5,398 bases of DNA from Pseudaestuariivita sp. (GTDB lineage: Bacteria > Pseudomonadota > Alphaproteobacteria > Rhodobacterales > Rhodobacteraceae): the NCBI GenBank assembly GCA_020629995.1, contig JAHDCH010000204.1:1-5398 (forward strand), in the 5' to 3' direction. The notes below the pieces were generated by a model. The model saw nothing but the letters and a program-made list of their open reading frames with translations, searched no databases and was not told the origin of the DNA. Below, piece after piece: positions 1-5,398 of the stretch (position 1 is its first letter; the number at the start of each line of letters is the position of its first letter). Made by a program: the position numbers and the translations under genes.

Positions 1-2
1 AG

Positions 3-482
3 ATCTACCGCGATTACTTTGGCACCGGCGATCCGCTGCACAGCTTTGATGAATTCGACGCCTTCACCGAGATCAGCACCATCACCGGCAAACGTTCGGT
101 CTGGCCGCAGATGGATTGGGGGGTGATCGACGCGATCCGCAAGTATTACCCGGGGACCAAGTTCCTGTGTTCGCGCCGCGAAGCGCGCGATCTGTCAAAC
201 GCCATGCTGCGCTGGTCGGATCTGGGCACCGACCGGTTGCCCAAAGGCGCGGTGCCCGGCCTGCCCCGCGGCTATGGCGAGACGACGCGCGAGCGAATGA
301 TGTGGATCGAGGCGCATTACGCGCACATGCGCCGCCTGTTCGCGGGCGATCCGGATTTTCTGGAATACAACCTGCACGACCCCGAAGCACCGGCCAAAAT
401 CGGCGCGCATCTGGGGCGCGACTTGCCCTGGTGGGGCAAGGCCAATGTCAACCCGCGCACGCTTGATGAGGTGAAGGCATGA
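3..482 (+). CDS. Sulfotransferase-like protein, 3' part (5' end outside window)
   Basis: The frame is open from the left edge, giving 159 visible residues before TGA at 480-482; the start and any N-terminal P-loop lie outside the window. The visible part resembles the C-terminal two thirds of P-loop sulfotransferase-family proteins. A strand motif YYPGTKFLCSRRE (visible residues 48-60) sits where the family has its 3'-phosphate-binding Arg/Ser segment. It is followed by a helical RERMMWIEAHYAHMRRLF stretch, then the strand FLEYNLHDPEAPAKIGAHLG and a Trp-rich tail ending in NVNP. In the family these proteins transfer sulfate from PAPS to a carbohydrate or other acceptor. Aligned without gaps to the usual R-x7-S pattern, R59 is kept but the serine position is Ala67; S65 is nearby, so this depends on the alignment. 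The gene overlaps the next by four bases (ATGA), implying coupled translation. The family call is from pattern recognition; the acceptor is unknown. Confidence 0.7.
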   Translation: MYRDYFGTGDPLHSFDEFDAFTEISTITGKRSVWPQMDWGVIDAIRKYYPGTKFLCSRREARDLSNAMLRWSDLGTDRLPKGAVPGLPRGYGETTRERMMWIEAHYAHMRRLFAGDPDFLEYNLHDPEAPAKIGAHLGRDLPWWGKANVNPRTLDEVKA

Positions 483-2830
483 AGATCACGCTTCATATCG
501 GCGGCGACAGCTGGGCGTCGGCTCGGCTGCAAAAGGTACTGGATGCCAAACGCGGCGCTCTGGCCGACAAAGGCGTGCTCTGCCCCCGCGCGCCGGGCCG
601 CAAGAACCACACGCGCCTGTCCATGGCCGTCTCGGACCCCGACCGCATCGATGTCCTGCGTTTTAACCGCGGCTTTGCCCCGCCGGCCAAGCAGGACCAG
701 TTGCGCGCTGACCTGTCGGCCGGGCTTGCGCGCGAAATTGCCGAAATCCAGCCCAAGCACCTTGTGTTGTCGGCGCAGCAGCTGATGACCTGCACGGTCT
801 CGCGCAGCGAATTGGAGCGGCTGAAGGCGCTGCTGACGCCGCTGGCGGACGAGATCGAAATCGTCGTTCAGGTCACAGACCCGGCTACCGCGCTGGCCAG
901 ACACTATGCCGATATGGTGCTCGAAGGGCGCGCGGCGCCGCTGTCGCGAGACCTGGCGCTGCTGGAGACCGGATCGTGGTGGGACGCGGCGCTGGACACA
1001 CTTCCCAAGGCCGACCCGGCCAAAGCGATCTTTCCCGAGGTGCAAGGCGCGCCATTCTGGCTGGATACGCAGGCGCTGGTCGCGTTCTGGGGCAACGTGT
1101 TCGACACCGTGCGTGTCGTGTCGTTTGACGAACCCAAGCTGGCCGGCAGCAAGGGCGGGGCCGAGATTGCCCGCGCTCTTGGCCTGCCAAGCCTGGGCAA
1201 GGTGGATGCGGTGGGCGGCCCCGAGGTGCGGGCCGATGCCTGGCTGGCCCGGGGGGCGGCTTATAACGCGCTGCTGCTCAAGCTGATCGCGCACAAGGGA
1301 TTTGTCGTCCCGCGCCAGCTGTGGCGGCGATTGATCACCGATCTGGACGTGGGCGGCGATGCTCTGGCGCCCGGCGCGCTGGCGGCCGTGTCGCAAAGGT
1401 TTGCGGACGATCTCGGCACGTTGGCAGGCGATCACCCCGGCCTTTTGGCGGATCACATCGCGCCCCCTGCCCCCTTGCCCGCATGGACCGAGCCTGACCC
1501 AATGTTTGGCTTCCGCGCGTCGCAATATCTGATGTCGGACCTTGCGCGCATCCGCCGCGTCCACCGCGAAAGCCGGGCGGACCGCGAGGCGGACCTTGCG
1601 GCGCTGTCCGCTCCGCCTGCCAAACGCACCGTGCAGATCGAAGGCCTGTCCGACAGCGCCCGCGCGCTGATGCCCGCTTCGGCGCAGGCCAATTTCACCA
1701 AACTGCAAACCTCGCCGTTCCGCCCGCACAACAAGATGGGCCTTGTGAACGAAGAAGAGCTTGCCGCCGCCTTTGACCCTGCTCCGCCGCGCAAGCTGCC
1801 CAAGGGCAGCACGGGCAATGTCATCGTGGCCTGCATGAAGAACGAAGCGCCCTACATCGCGGAATGGGTCGCCTATCACCGCGCTATCGGCGTCGACAAT
1901 TTCCTGATCTACACCAACGGCTGCGAGGACAGCACGTCGGTCCTGCTCGACCGGATGCAGGCGATGGGCCTCGTCGAACACCGCCAGAACGAGGATTGGA
2001 AGGGCAAAAGCCCCCAGCAATTCGCGCTGAACCAGGCCTTGAAGGAACCGGTCGTCAAGAATGCCGACTGGCTGATCCATATCGATGTGGACGAGTTCAT
2101 GAATGTGCGCTGCGGCAACGGCACGCTGGACGATTTCTTTGCCCGTGTGCCGGATGCGACCAACGTGGCGATGACCTGGCGCCTGTTCGGCCACAACGGC
2201 GTGACCCAGCTGGCCGACGATCTGGTGATCGACCAGTTCGACACCTGCGCCCCCAAATTCTGCCCCAAGCCGCATACGGTGTGGGGGTTCAAGACGATGT
2301 TCCGCAACATTGGCGCCTATGCCAAGATGTCGTGCCACCGCCCCAACAAGCTGGACGAGGCCAAGGCGGACGCGGTCAAATGGGTCAACGGGTCGGGTGC
2401 CGACATGACGCGCGAGGCGCTGACCGGCGGCTGGCGGTCTTCCAAGAAATCCATCGGCTATGACCTGATCCAGCTGAACCATTACGCGCTGCGTTCGGCC
2501 GAAAGCTTTTTGATCAAACGCCAGCGCGGGCGCGCCCTGCACGTCGACCGAACCGTGGGCATCAACTACTGGGTGCGCATGGATTGGTCGGATTACCGCG
2601 ACATCACGATCAAGCGGAATATCCCCCGCGTGCGGGCCGAGATGGACCGCATCATGGCCGACCCCGAGGTGCGCCGCCTGCACGACGAAGGCTATGCCTG
2701 GCATCTGGCCAAGGCACAGGAATTGCACGGAAATCCCGAATTCGCGGATCTATTTGAAAAGGCGATCGCGATGAAACTGACCACAACCGAACGGGTGGCC
2801 TATGCGCTTGCCCTCGACATGGAGAGCTGA
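479..2830 (+). CDS. Fusion of degenerate sulfotransferase-like domain and family 2-like glycosyltransferase
   Basis: This 783-residue protein starts at the ATG overlapping the upstream stop, with GAGG at 468-471 as ribosome site. Residues 1-325 follow the layout of the sulfotransferase-like family that begins LHIGTHKTGTT: LHIGGDSWASARLQ (5-18), GVLCP (32-36), HLVLSAQQL (94-102), a segment at 129-150, and FDEPKLAGSKGGAEIARALG (216-235). The phosphate-binding residues are replaced: S11 for Lys, W12 for Thr, T133 for Arg and R141 for Ser. Residues 330-440 look like a linker. Residues 446-695 are a GT-A glycosyltransferase (Glyco_tranf_2_4 / GT92-like): IVACMKNEAPYIAEWVAYHR (449-468), CEDST (482-486), the metal/sugar-nucleotide DxD in DVDEF (536-540), TWRLFG (566-571), LNHYALRS (666-673) and RGRALHVD (683-690). 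It presumably acts in the cytoplasm on a nucleotide sugar; no membrane segment or signal peptide is seen. Gene 4 is a paralogue of the C-terminal half. The glycosyltransferase call is firm; the degenerate-domain reading is an inference. Confidence 0.85.
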   Translation: MKITLHIGGDSWASARLQKVLDAKRGALADKGVLCPRAPGRKNHTRLSMAVSDPDRIDVLRFNRGFAPPAKQDQLRADLSAGLAREIAEIQPKHLVLSAQQLMTCTVSRSELERLKALLTPLADEIEIVVQVTDPATALARHYADMVLEGRAAPLSRDLALLETGSWWDAALDTLPKADPAKAIFPEVQGAPFWLDTQALVAFWGNVFDTVRVVSFDEPKLAGSKGGAEIARALGLPSLGKVDAVGGPEVRADAWLARGAAYNALLLKLIAHKGFVVPRQLWRRLITDLDVGGDALAPGALAAVSQRFADDLGTLAGDHPGLLADHIAPPAPLPAWTEPDPMFGFRASQYLMSDLARIRRVHRESRADREADLAALSAPPAKRTVQIEGLSDSARALMPASAQANFTKLQTSPFRPHNKMGLVNEEELAAAFDPAPPRKLPKGSTGNVIVACMKNEAPYIAEWVAYHRAIGVDNFLIYTNGCEDSTSVLLDRMQAMGLVEHRQNEDWKGKSPQQFALNQALKEPVVKNADWLIHIDVDEFMNVRCGNGTLDDFFARVPDATNVAMTWRLFGHNGVTQLADDLVIDQFDTCAPKFCPKPHTVWGFKTMFRNIGAYAKMSCHRPNKLDEAKADAVKWVNGSGADMTREALTGGWRSSKKSIGYDLIQLNHYALRSAESFLIKRQRGRALHVDRTVGINYWVRMDWSDYRDITIKRNIPRVRAEMDRIMADPEVRRLHDEGYAWHLAKAQELHGNPEFADLFEKAIAMKLTTTERVAYALALDMES

Positions 2831-2832
2831 GC

Positions 2833-3534
2833 ATGGATGACGGACAGGCCTTTGCCCCCCGCAACCCGTTTTTGAAATCGCGGGGATTGCTGATCCCCAA
2901 ACACCCGCAATTCACCACCGGCCAGGTGCGCGGTGCGCTGCGCGAAAACCGGTACGAGCTGAAGGAATCGAACGCCGCCAAGCGGATCATCAAAGAGGAC
3001 GACATCGTGCTCGAGCTGGGCGGTGGGATCGGCTATATGTCGTCGCTCATGGCCAAGGTGTGCGGGGCCAAGCACGTGCACACATTCGAGGCGAACCCCG
3101 CCCTGATCCCCTATATCCACGAAGTGCACGCCGCCAACGGGATCGAAAACGTGACCGTGCACCACGCGCTGCTGGCCCAGCGCAAGACCAAGCCGGTCAA
3201 ATTCTACGTGCGGCGCAACTTTCTTGCCTCGTCGATGGACCGCGACGCCGAAGGCGACATCATCGAAGAGGCCGAGGTTGAAGTGCGCGGCCTGAACCCC
3301 ACGCTGAAAGAGCTGAAGCCCACAGTTCTGATGTGCGACATCGAAGGCGCCGAGGCGCATCTTTTGCCGCATGGCGATTTCTCGCGCCTGCGCGCCGCGG
3401 TGATCGAAACGCATCCGCAATGGATCGGCCAGCACGGCGTTCAGGCGGTGTTCGACACGATGCACCGCGCCGGGCTGACCTATTTCCCCAAGGCGTCGAA
3501 CGGCAAGGTCGTCACGTTCCTCAAGGGCTGGTGA
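2833..3534 (+). CDS. FkbM family SAM-dependent methyltransferase
   Basis: This 233-residue protein starts at ATG 2833, two bases after the upstream stop, with GGAG at 2821-2824 eight bases ahead. The Rossmann-type SAM-binding motif is ELGGGIGYMS (61-70). The acidic strand-2 motif is FEANP (85-89), where the Glu would bind the ribose of SAM. Next come ENVTVHHALL (105-114), CDIEGAE (168-174), the FkbM hallmark DxEGxE, and IETHP (191-195). The length is normal for the family, and a short N-terminal helical region (about 1-55) precedes the fold. FkbM enzymes methylate hydroxyl groups on sugars, polyketides and similar acceptors. Lying between two glycosyltransferases, this one most likely O-methylates a sugar in the glycan they build, but the acceptor is inferred from context only. 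It is complete, with the motif residues intact, and ends in a 1-base overlap with the next gene. Confidence 0.88.
   Translation: MDDGQAFAPRNPFLKSRGLLIPKHPQFTTGQVRGALRENRYELKESNAAKRIIKEDDIVLELGGGIGYMSSLMAKVCGAKHVHTFEANPALIPYIHEVHAANGIENVTVHHALLAQRKTKPVKFYVRRNFLASSMDRDAEGDIIEEAEVEVRGLNPTLKELKPTVLMCDIEGAEAHLLPHGDFSRLRAAVIETHPQWIGQHGVQAVFDTMHRAGLTYFPKASNGKVVTFLKGW
3523..3527 (+). promoter_or_regulatory. Ribosome binding site deciding the gene 4 start
   Basis: AAGGG lies six bases before ATG 3534, inside the end of the methyltransferase gene. It supports ATG 3534 over the in-frame upstream ATG at 3333. It also fits re-initiation, since the upstream TGA (3532-3534) shares its A with this ATG. Confidence 0.6.
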
Positions 3535-4583
3535 TGCGCGCGCTCGCCGTCCTGTGCGTGCGCAACGAAGCGGCCTTCCTTCTGGATTGGCTGGCGCACC
3601 ACCGGGCGGTGGGTTTCACCGATTTCCTCGTTTTTTCAAATGATTGCGAGGACGGCACCGACACGATGCTCGACCGTCTGGCCGAGATGGGCGAGCTGAC
3701 GCACCTGCGCAATGACGGCCCCTATGACAAGGGCGGCATCCAGTTCACCGCCCTGAAGCAGGCCGAACGGCTGGATGTCGTCAAACAGGCGGACTGGATC
3801 CTGCCGATGGATGTCGACGAATTCGTGAACATCCACGTGGGCGACCGCACGCTCACCGCCTTGCTGGACGCCCTGCCCGATGCCACCGCCATCGCGCTGA
3901 CCTGGCGCCTGTTCGGCAACGCGGGCCAGACCGATTTTGCCGATGTGCCCGTGCCCCATCAGTTCACGCGCGCCGCGCCCGAAATCATGCACTGGCCCTG
4001 GCGCAGCGCGATGTTCAAAACGCTGTATCGCAACGACGGCACGTACAAAAAGCTGGGCGTGCACCGCCCCCGCAGCCCGGTCGAGGCGCGGCTGACCGAG
4101 GCGCGCTGGTACGACAGCCAAGGCAGGGAGCTGGATGACCAGTTCAAGACCCGCCGCCTGTTCGTCAACTACGGTCAGCCCCTCTATGGTCTGGCGCAAC
4201 TGAACCACTACCCGCTGGGCGCGATGCAATCCTACGTGCTCAAGGCCGCGCGCGGGCGCGCCGTGCATTCCGATCACGTTCTCGGTCTGGACTACTGGGT
4301 CGAACGCAACTTCAACACGGACGAGGATCGCTCGATCCTTGCCCTTTCGGCCCCAACACGCGCCGAAAGGGCGCGCCTGGCCGATGATTCTGTCCTTGCC
4401 GGCCTGCACGCCCAGGCCGTCGCCTGGCGCCACACCCGCTTTGCCGAACTGATGCAAGAAGAGCCCTACCGCGCGCTTTATGGCCGGCTCTTGATGACCC
4501 CGCCGTCCACGCCCGTTCCCCCAGAAGAGGCGCGCAAACTCCAGGCTTTTGCGCGCAAATCCCTGCGAGCGGTTAACAATTAA
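3534..4583 (+). CDS. Glycosyltransferase family 2-like protein (Glyco_tranf_2_4 type)
   Basis: The product is 349 residues from ATG 3534. The frame is also open upstream to an ATG at 3333, but those extra 67 residues are Arg-rich, low-complexity and out of frame over the methyltransferase C-terminus. The family motif begins right after the 3534 start: LAVLCVRNEAAFLLDWLAHH (4-23). Further motifs are NDCEDGTDTMLDRLAEMG (36-53), the DxD in MDVDEF (92-97), LTWRLFG (122-128), FKTLYRNDG (161-169), LNHYPLG (223-229), RGRAVHSD (240-247) and DYWVERN (253-259). It would transfer a sugar from a nucleotide donor in the cytoplasm; donor and acceptor cannot be read. No membrane segment is visible. It is a clear paralogue of residues 446-700 of gene 2 but has no N-terminal extension, and a 20-base stretch is identical between them (2172-2191 and 3898-3917). 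It closes the overlapping four-gene run. Confidence 0.88.
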   Translation: MRALAVLCVRNEAAFLLDWLAHHRAVGFTDFLVFSNDCEDGTDTMLDRLAEMGELTHLRNDGPYDKGGIQFTALKQAERLDVVKQADWILPMDVDEFVNIHVGDRTLTALLDALPDATAIALTWRLFGNAGQTDFADVPVPHQFTRAAPEIMHWPWRSAMFKTLYRNDGTYKKLGVHRPRSPVEARLTEARWYDSQGRELDDQFKTRRLFVNYGQPLYGLAQLNHYPLGAMQSYVLKAARGRAVHSDHVLGLDYWVERNFNTDEDRSILALSAPTRAERARLADDSVLAGLHAQAVAWRHTRFAELMQEEPYRALYGRLLMTPPSTPVPPEEARKLQAFARKSLRAVNN

Positions 4584-4624
4584 CCTCAACTTCGCAGCAA
4601 TTGTTTCTCAATTCTGCCCCAATA
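4577..4624. repeat. Helically phased CAA(T) direct repeats in the intergenic region
   Basis: Five short motifs start at 4577 (CAATT), 4587 (CAACT), 4598 (CAATT), 4609 (CAATT) and 4620 (CAATA), with steps of 10, 11, 11 and 11 bases, close to one DNA helical turn. The first overlaps the stop codon of gene 4. The patch is AT-rich against a GC-rich background. AATT-type tracts in phase with the helix are known to favour DNA curvature, and phased short motifs can also be an operator. The repeats are seen directly; any function is inferred, and such a pattern can arise by chance in a short AT-rich patch. Confidence 0.45.
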
Positions 4625-4642
4625 CGCGCCTATCTGACAGGC

Positions 4643-4661
4643 GAGGCCACCGCACGGCCTC
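4643..4661. other. Short perfect hairpin in the leader of gene 5
   Basis: GAGGCC (4643-4648) and GGCCTC (4656-4661) form a 6-base-pair, all-paired stem around a 7-base loop. It ends 19 bases before the gene 5 start codon and about nine bases before its ribosome site. There is no T-run on either strand, so it is not a standard terminator. It could shape leader RNA or be a dyad protein-binding site. Confidence 0.4.
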
Positions 4662-4670
4662 CGTCTGAAA

Positions 4671-4678
4671 AAGGTGGG
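4671..4678 (+). promoter_or_regulatory. Ribosome binding site of gene 5
   Basis: AAGGTGGG lies just ahead of ATG 4681, with AAGG six bases from it. It supports this start over the in-frame ATG at 4714 (residue 12). Confidence 0.6.
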
Positions 4679-4680
4679 TC

Positions 4681-5398
4681 ATGCAGGATACGCCCAACAC
4701 GTTTGACACCCCCATGGTCGGGCTGAACAAGACCGACTGGCTCGCCTCGGTGGCCGACATCGCCAATGCGCACGGCTTTTACCAAGAGCTGGGGCCGCGC
4801 CATGCCTCGACCTATATCGACGAAAAAGACACCCTGATCGTCACGTTCGAAACGCTGCAAGGTGTCCAGGCGCTGTCGGATGTTGGTCAGCCCATGGGGT
4901 TCGACCTTGTGCGCGCTTTGGGATGGTCACACCTGTGCGTCATGTCCGACGGCGACACGTGGTTCCGCGACCCGGCCGTTTTCGAATATTTCGACAACCT
5001 GACCGATGATGGCTTTTTCGACGAATTCGAACGCGTCATCTTTTACGGCGCCGGCCCGTGTGGGTACGCCGCGGCCGCGTTCAGCGTGGCGGCACCGGGG
5101 GCGACCGTGGTCGCGATTCAGCCGCAGGCAACGCTGGACCCGCGCCTCACCAGCTGGGACGACCGGTTTTCGCACATGCGCCGGACCGACTTTGCCGGCC
5201 GCTACGGCTTTGCGCCGGATATGCTCGAAGCGGCCGATGCCGCGTTCATCCTCTATGACCCGCACGAGACGCTGGATGCCATGCACGCCGCATTGTTCCG
5301 CCGGCCCAACGTCACGCCGCTGCGCATGCCCTTCATGGGCGACACGCTGCAATCGGACCTGTTGCAGATGCAGCTGCTGTACCGCGTTCTGGCCAAGG
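4681..5398 (+). CDS. Conserved protein with alpha/beta-hydrolase-like core, 3' end outside window
   Basis: The frame is open from ATG 4681 to the right edge, with 239 visible residues and no stop. A mixed N-terminal region (1-115) includes TLIVTFETLQG (51-61) and the strand HLCVMSDGD (84-92). The core VIFYGAGPCGYAAAAFSVAA (119-138) followed by ATVVAIQPQATLDP (141-154) and WDDRF (159-163) resembles the strand, nucleophile elbow, helix and PQ strand of hydrolase-like proteins found near capsule and glycan genes, which usually read GxSMGGYAA. Here the serine position is Gly125, within GAGPCG, with Cys127 two residues on. A later strand AAFILYDPHETLD (187-199) could carry an acidic residue. As I recall, relatives in Rhodobacteraceae are often labelled phosphoadenosine phosphosulfate reductase, but no motif of that enzyme (such as the C-terminal ECGLH) is visible, though the C-terminus is missing. 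The fold assignment is tentative, no reaction can be assigned, and the link to the upstream glycan genes rests on proximity alone. Confidence 0.6.
   Translation, partial: MQDTPNTFDTPMVGLNKTDWLASVADIANAHGFYQELGPRHASTYIDEKDTLIVTFETLQGVQALSDVGQPMGFDLVRALGWSHLCVMSDGDTWFRDPAVFEYFDNLTDDGFFDEFERVIFYGAGPCGYAAAAFSVAAPGATVVAIQPQATLDPRLTSWDDRFSHMRRTDFAGRYGFAPDMLEAADAAFILYDPHETLDAMHAALFRRPNVTPLRMPFMGDTLQSDLLQMQLLYRVLAK

Larger units (their letters stand above)
4584..4680 (+). promoter_or_regulatory. Intergenic region, probable control region of gene 5
   Basis: This 97-base gap is the only non-coding stretch of any size in the window. It lacks a convincing intrinsic terminator for the upstream operon. 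The AT-rich patch at about 4584-4625 is the natural place for a promoter, and TTGTTT (4601-4606) is a possible -35-like element. No good -10 hexamer lies 16-18 bases downstream, so no promoter is called precisely. Gene 5 may have its own promoter or may be read through from the operon. Confidence 0.35.

Noticed and set aside
317..2728. Very long antisense open frame (803 codons) opposite gene 2.
   Set aside because: Over gene 2 its codons are the exact reverse complements of the sense codons, so it stays open simply because gene 2 has no TTA, CTA or TCA codon there; it is cut at the CTA codon at 2750-2752. The product is low-complexity, with no recognisable family. The antisense frames at 2800-3465, 3636-4589 and 4927-5352 are in the same register and have the same explanation.
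4573..4584. Two TTAAC half-sites in tandem (4573 and 4580), resembling a CtrA binding site, also readable as a GTTAA-CAA-TTAAC inverted repeat.
   Set aside because: The CtrA consensus has TTAA-N7-TTAA; here the spacer is three bases, and the first half-site is coding sequence at the end of gene 4.
4601..4636. Sigma-70-type promoter with TTGTTT as -35.
   Set aside because: The only TA-rich candidates for -10 (4620-4625 and TATCTG at 4631-4636) are 13 and 24 bases away, outside the normal spacer.
4643..4670. Hairpin as an intrinsic terminator of the four-gene operon.
   Set aside because: No T-run follows the stem on either strand and the stem is only six pairs.
4681..5398. Phosphoadenosine phosphosulfate reductase as the name of gene 5.
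   Set aside because: No motif of that enzyme is visible in the 239 residues present, and the central region looks hydrolase-like instead; the missing C-terminus leaves this not fully excluded.

Overview
This GC-rich, gene-dense window has five genes, all on the + strand. The style of the proteins, compact overlapping genes and near absence of TTA, CTA and TCA codons suggest an alphaproteobacterium, probably of the Rhodobacteraceae (Roseobacter group). That placement is an inference from recognised family types, not from a marker gene. There are no RNA genes, mobile elements or CRISPR arrays that I can support.

Layout. (1) Bases 3-482 are the 3' part of a sulfotransferase-like gene cut by the window edge. 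(2) Bases 479-2830 encode a 783-residue two-domain protein. Its N-terminal half looks like a sulfotransferase fold whose PAPS-binding residues are all replaced, and its C-terminal half is a GT-A type glycosyltransferase of the Glyco_tranf_2_4 / GT92-like kind. (3) Bases 2833-3534 encode an FkbM-type SAM-dependent methyltransferase. (4) Bases 3534-4583 encode a stand-alone glycosyltransferase that is a paralogue of the C-terminal half of gene 2. (5) After a 97-base gap, a gene from 4681 runs off the right edge. It encodes a protein with an alpha/beta-hydrolase-like centre whose nucleophile-elbow residues look altered.

Genes 1-4 are joined by a 4-base overlap, a 2-base gap and a 1-base overlap, so they almost certainly form one translationally coupled operon. 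Together they read as a glycan-decorating set: sulfotransferase-like, glycosyltransferase, O-methyltransferase and second glycosyltransferase. The likely job is assembly or modification of a cell-surface or exported polysaccharide, but the substrate cannot be read from the sequence. Gene 5 follows the only real intergenic region. That region carries an AT-rich patch with CAA(T) motifs repeated every 10-11 bases, followed by a short GC hairpin, and probably holds the gene 5 control region.

The most interesting points are the apparently dead sulfotransferase domain fused to an apparently intact glycosyltransferase, the tandem glycosyltransferase paralogues flanking a methyltransferase, the odd elbow motif in gene 5, and the helically phased repeats before gene 5.
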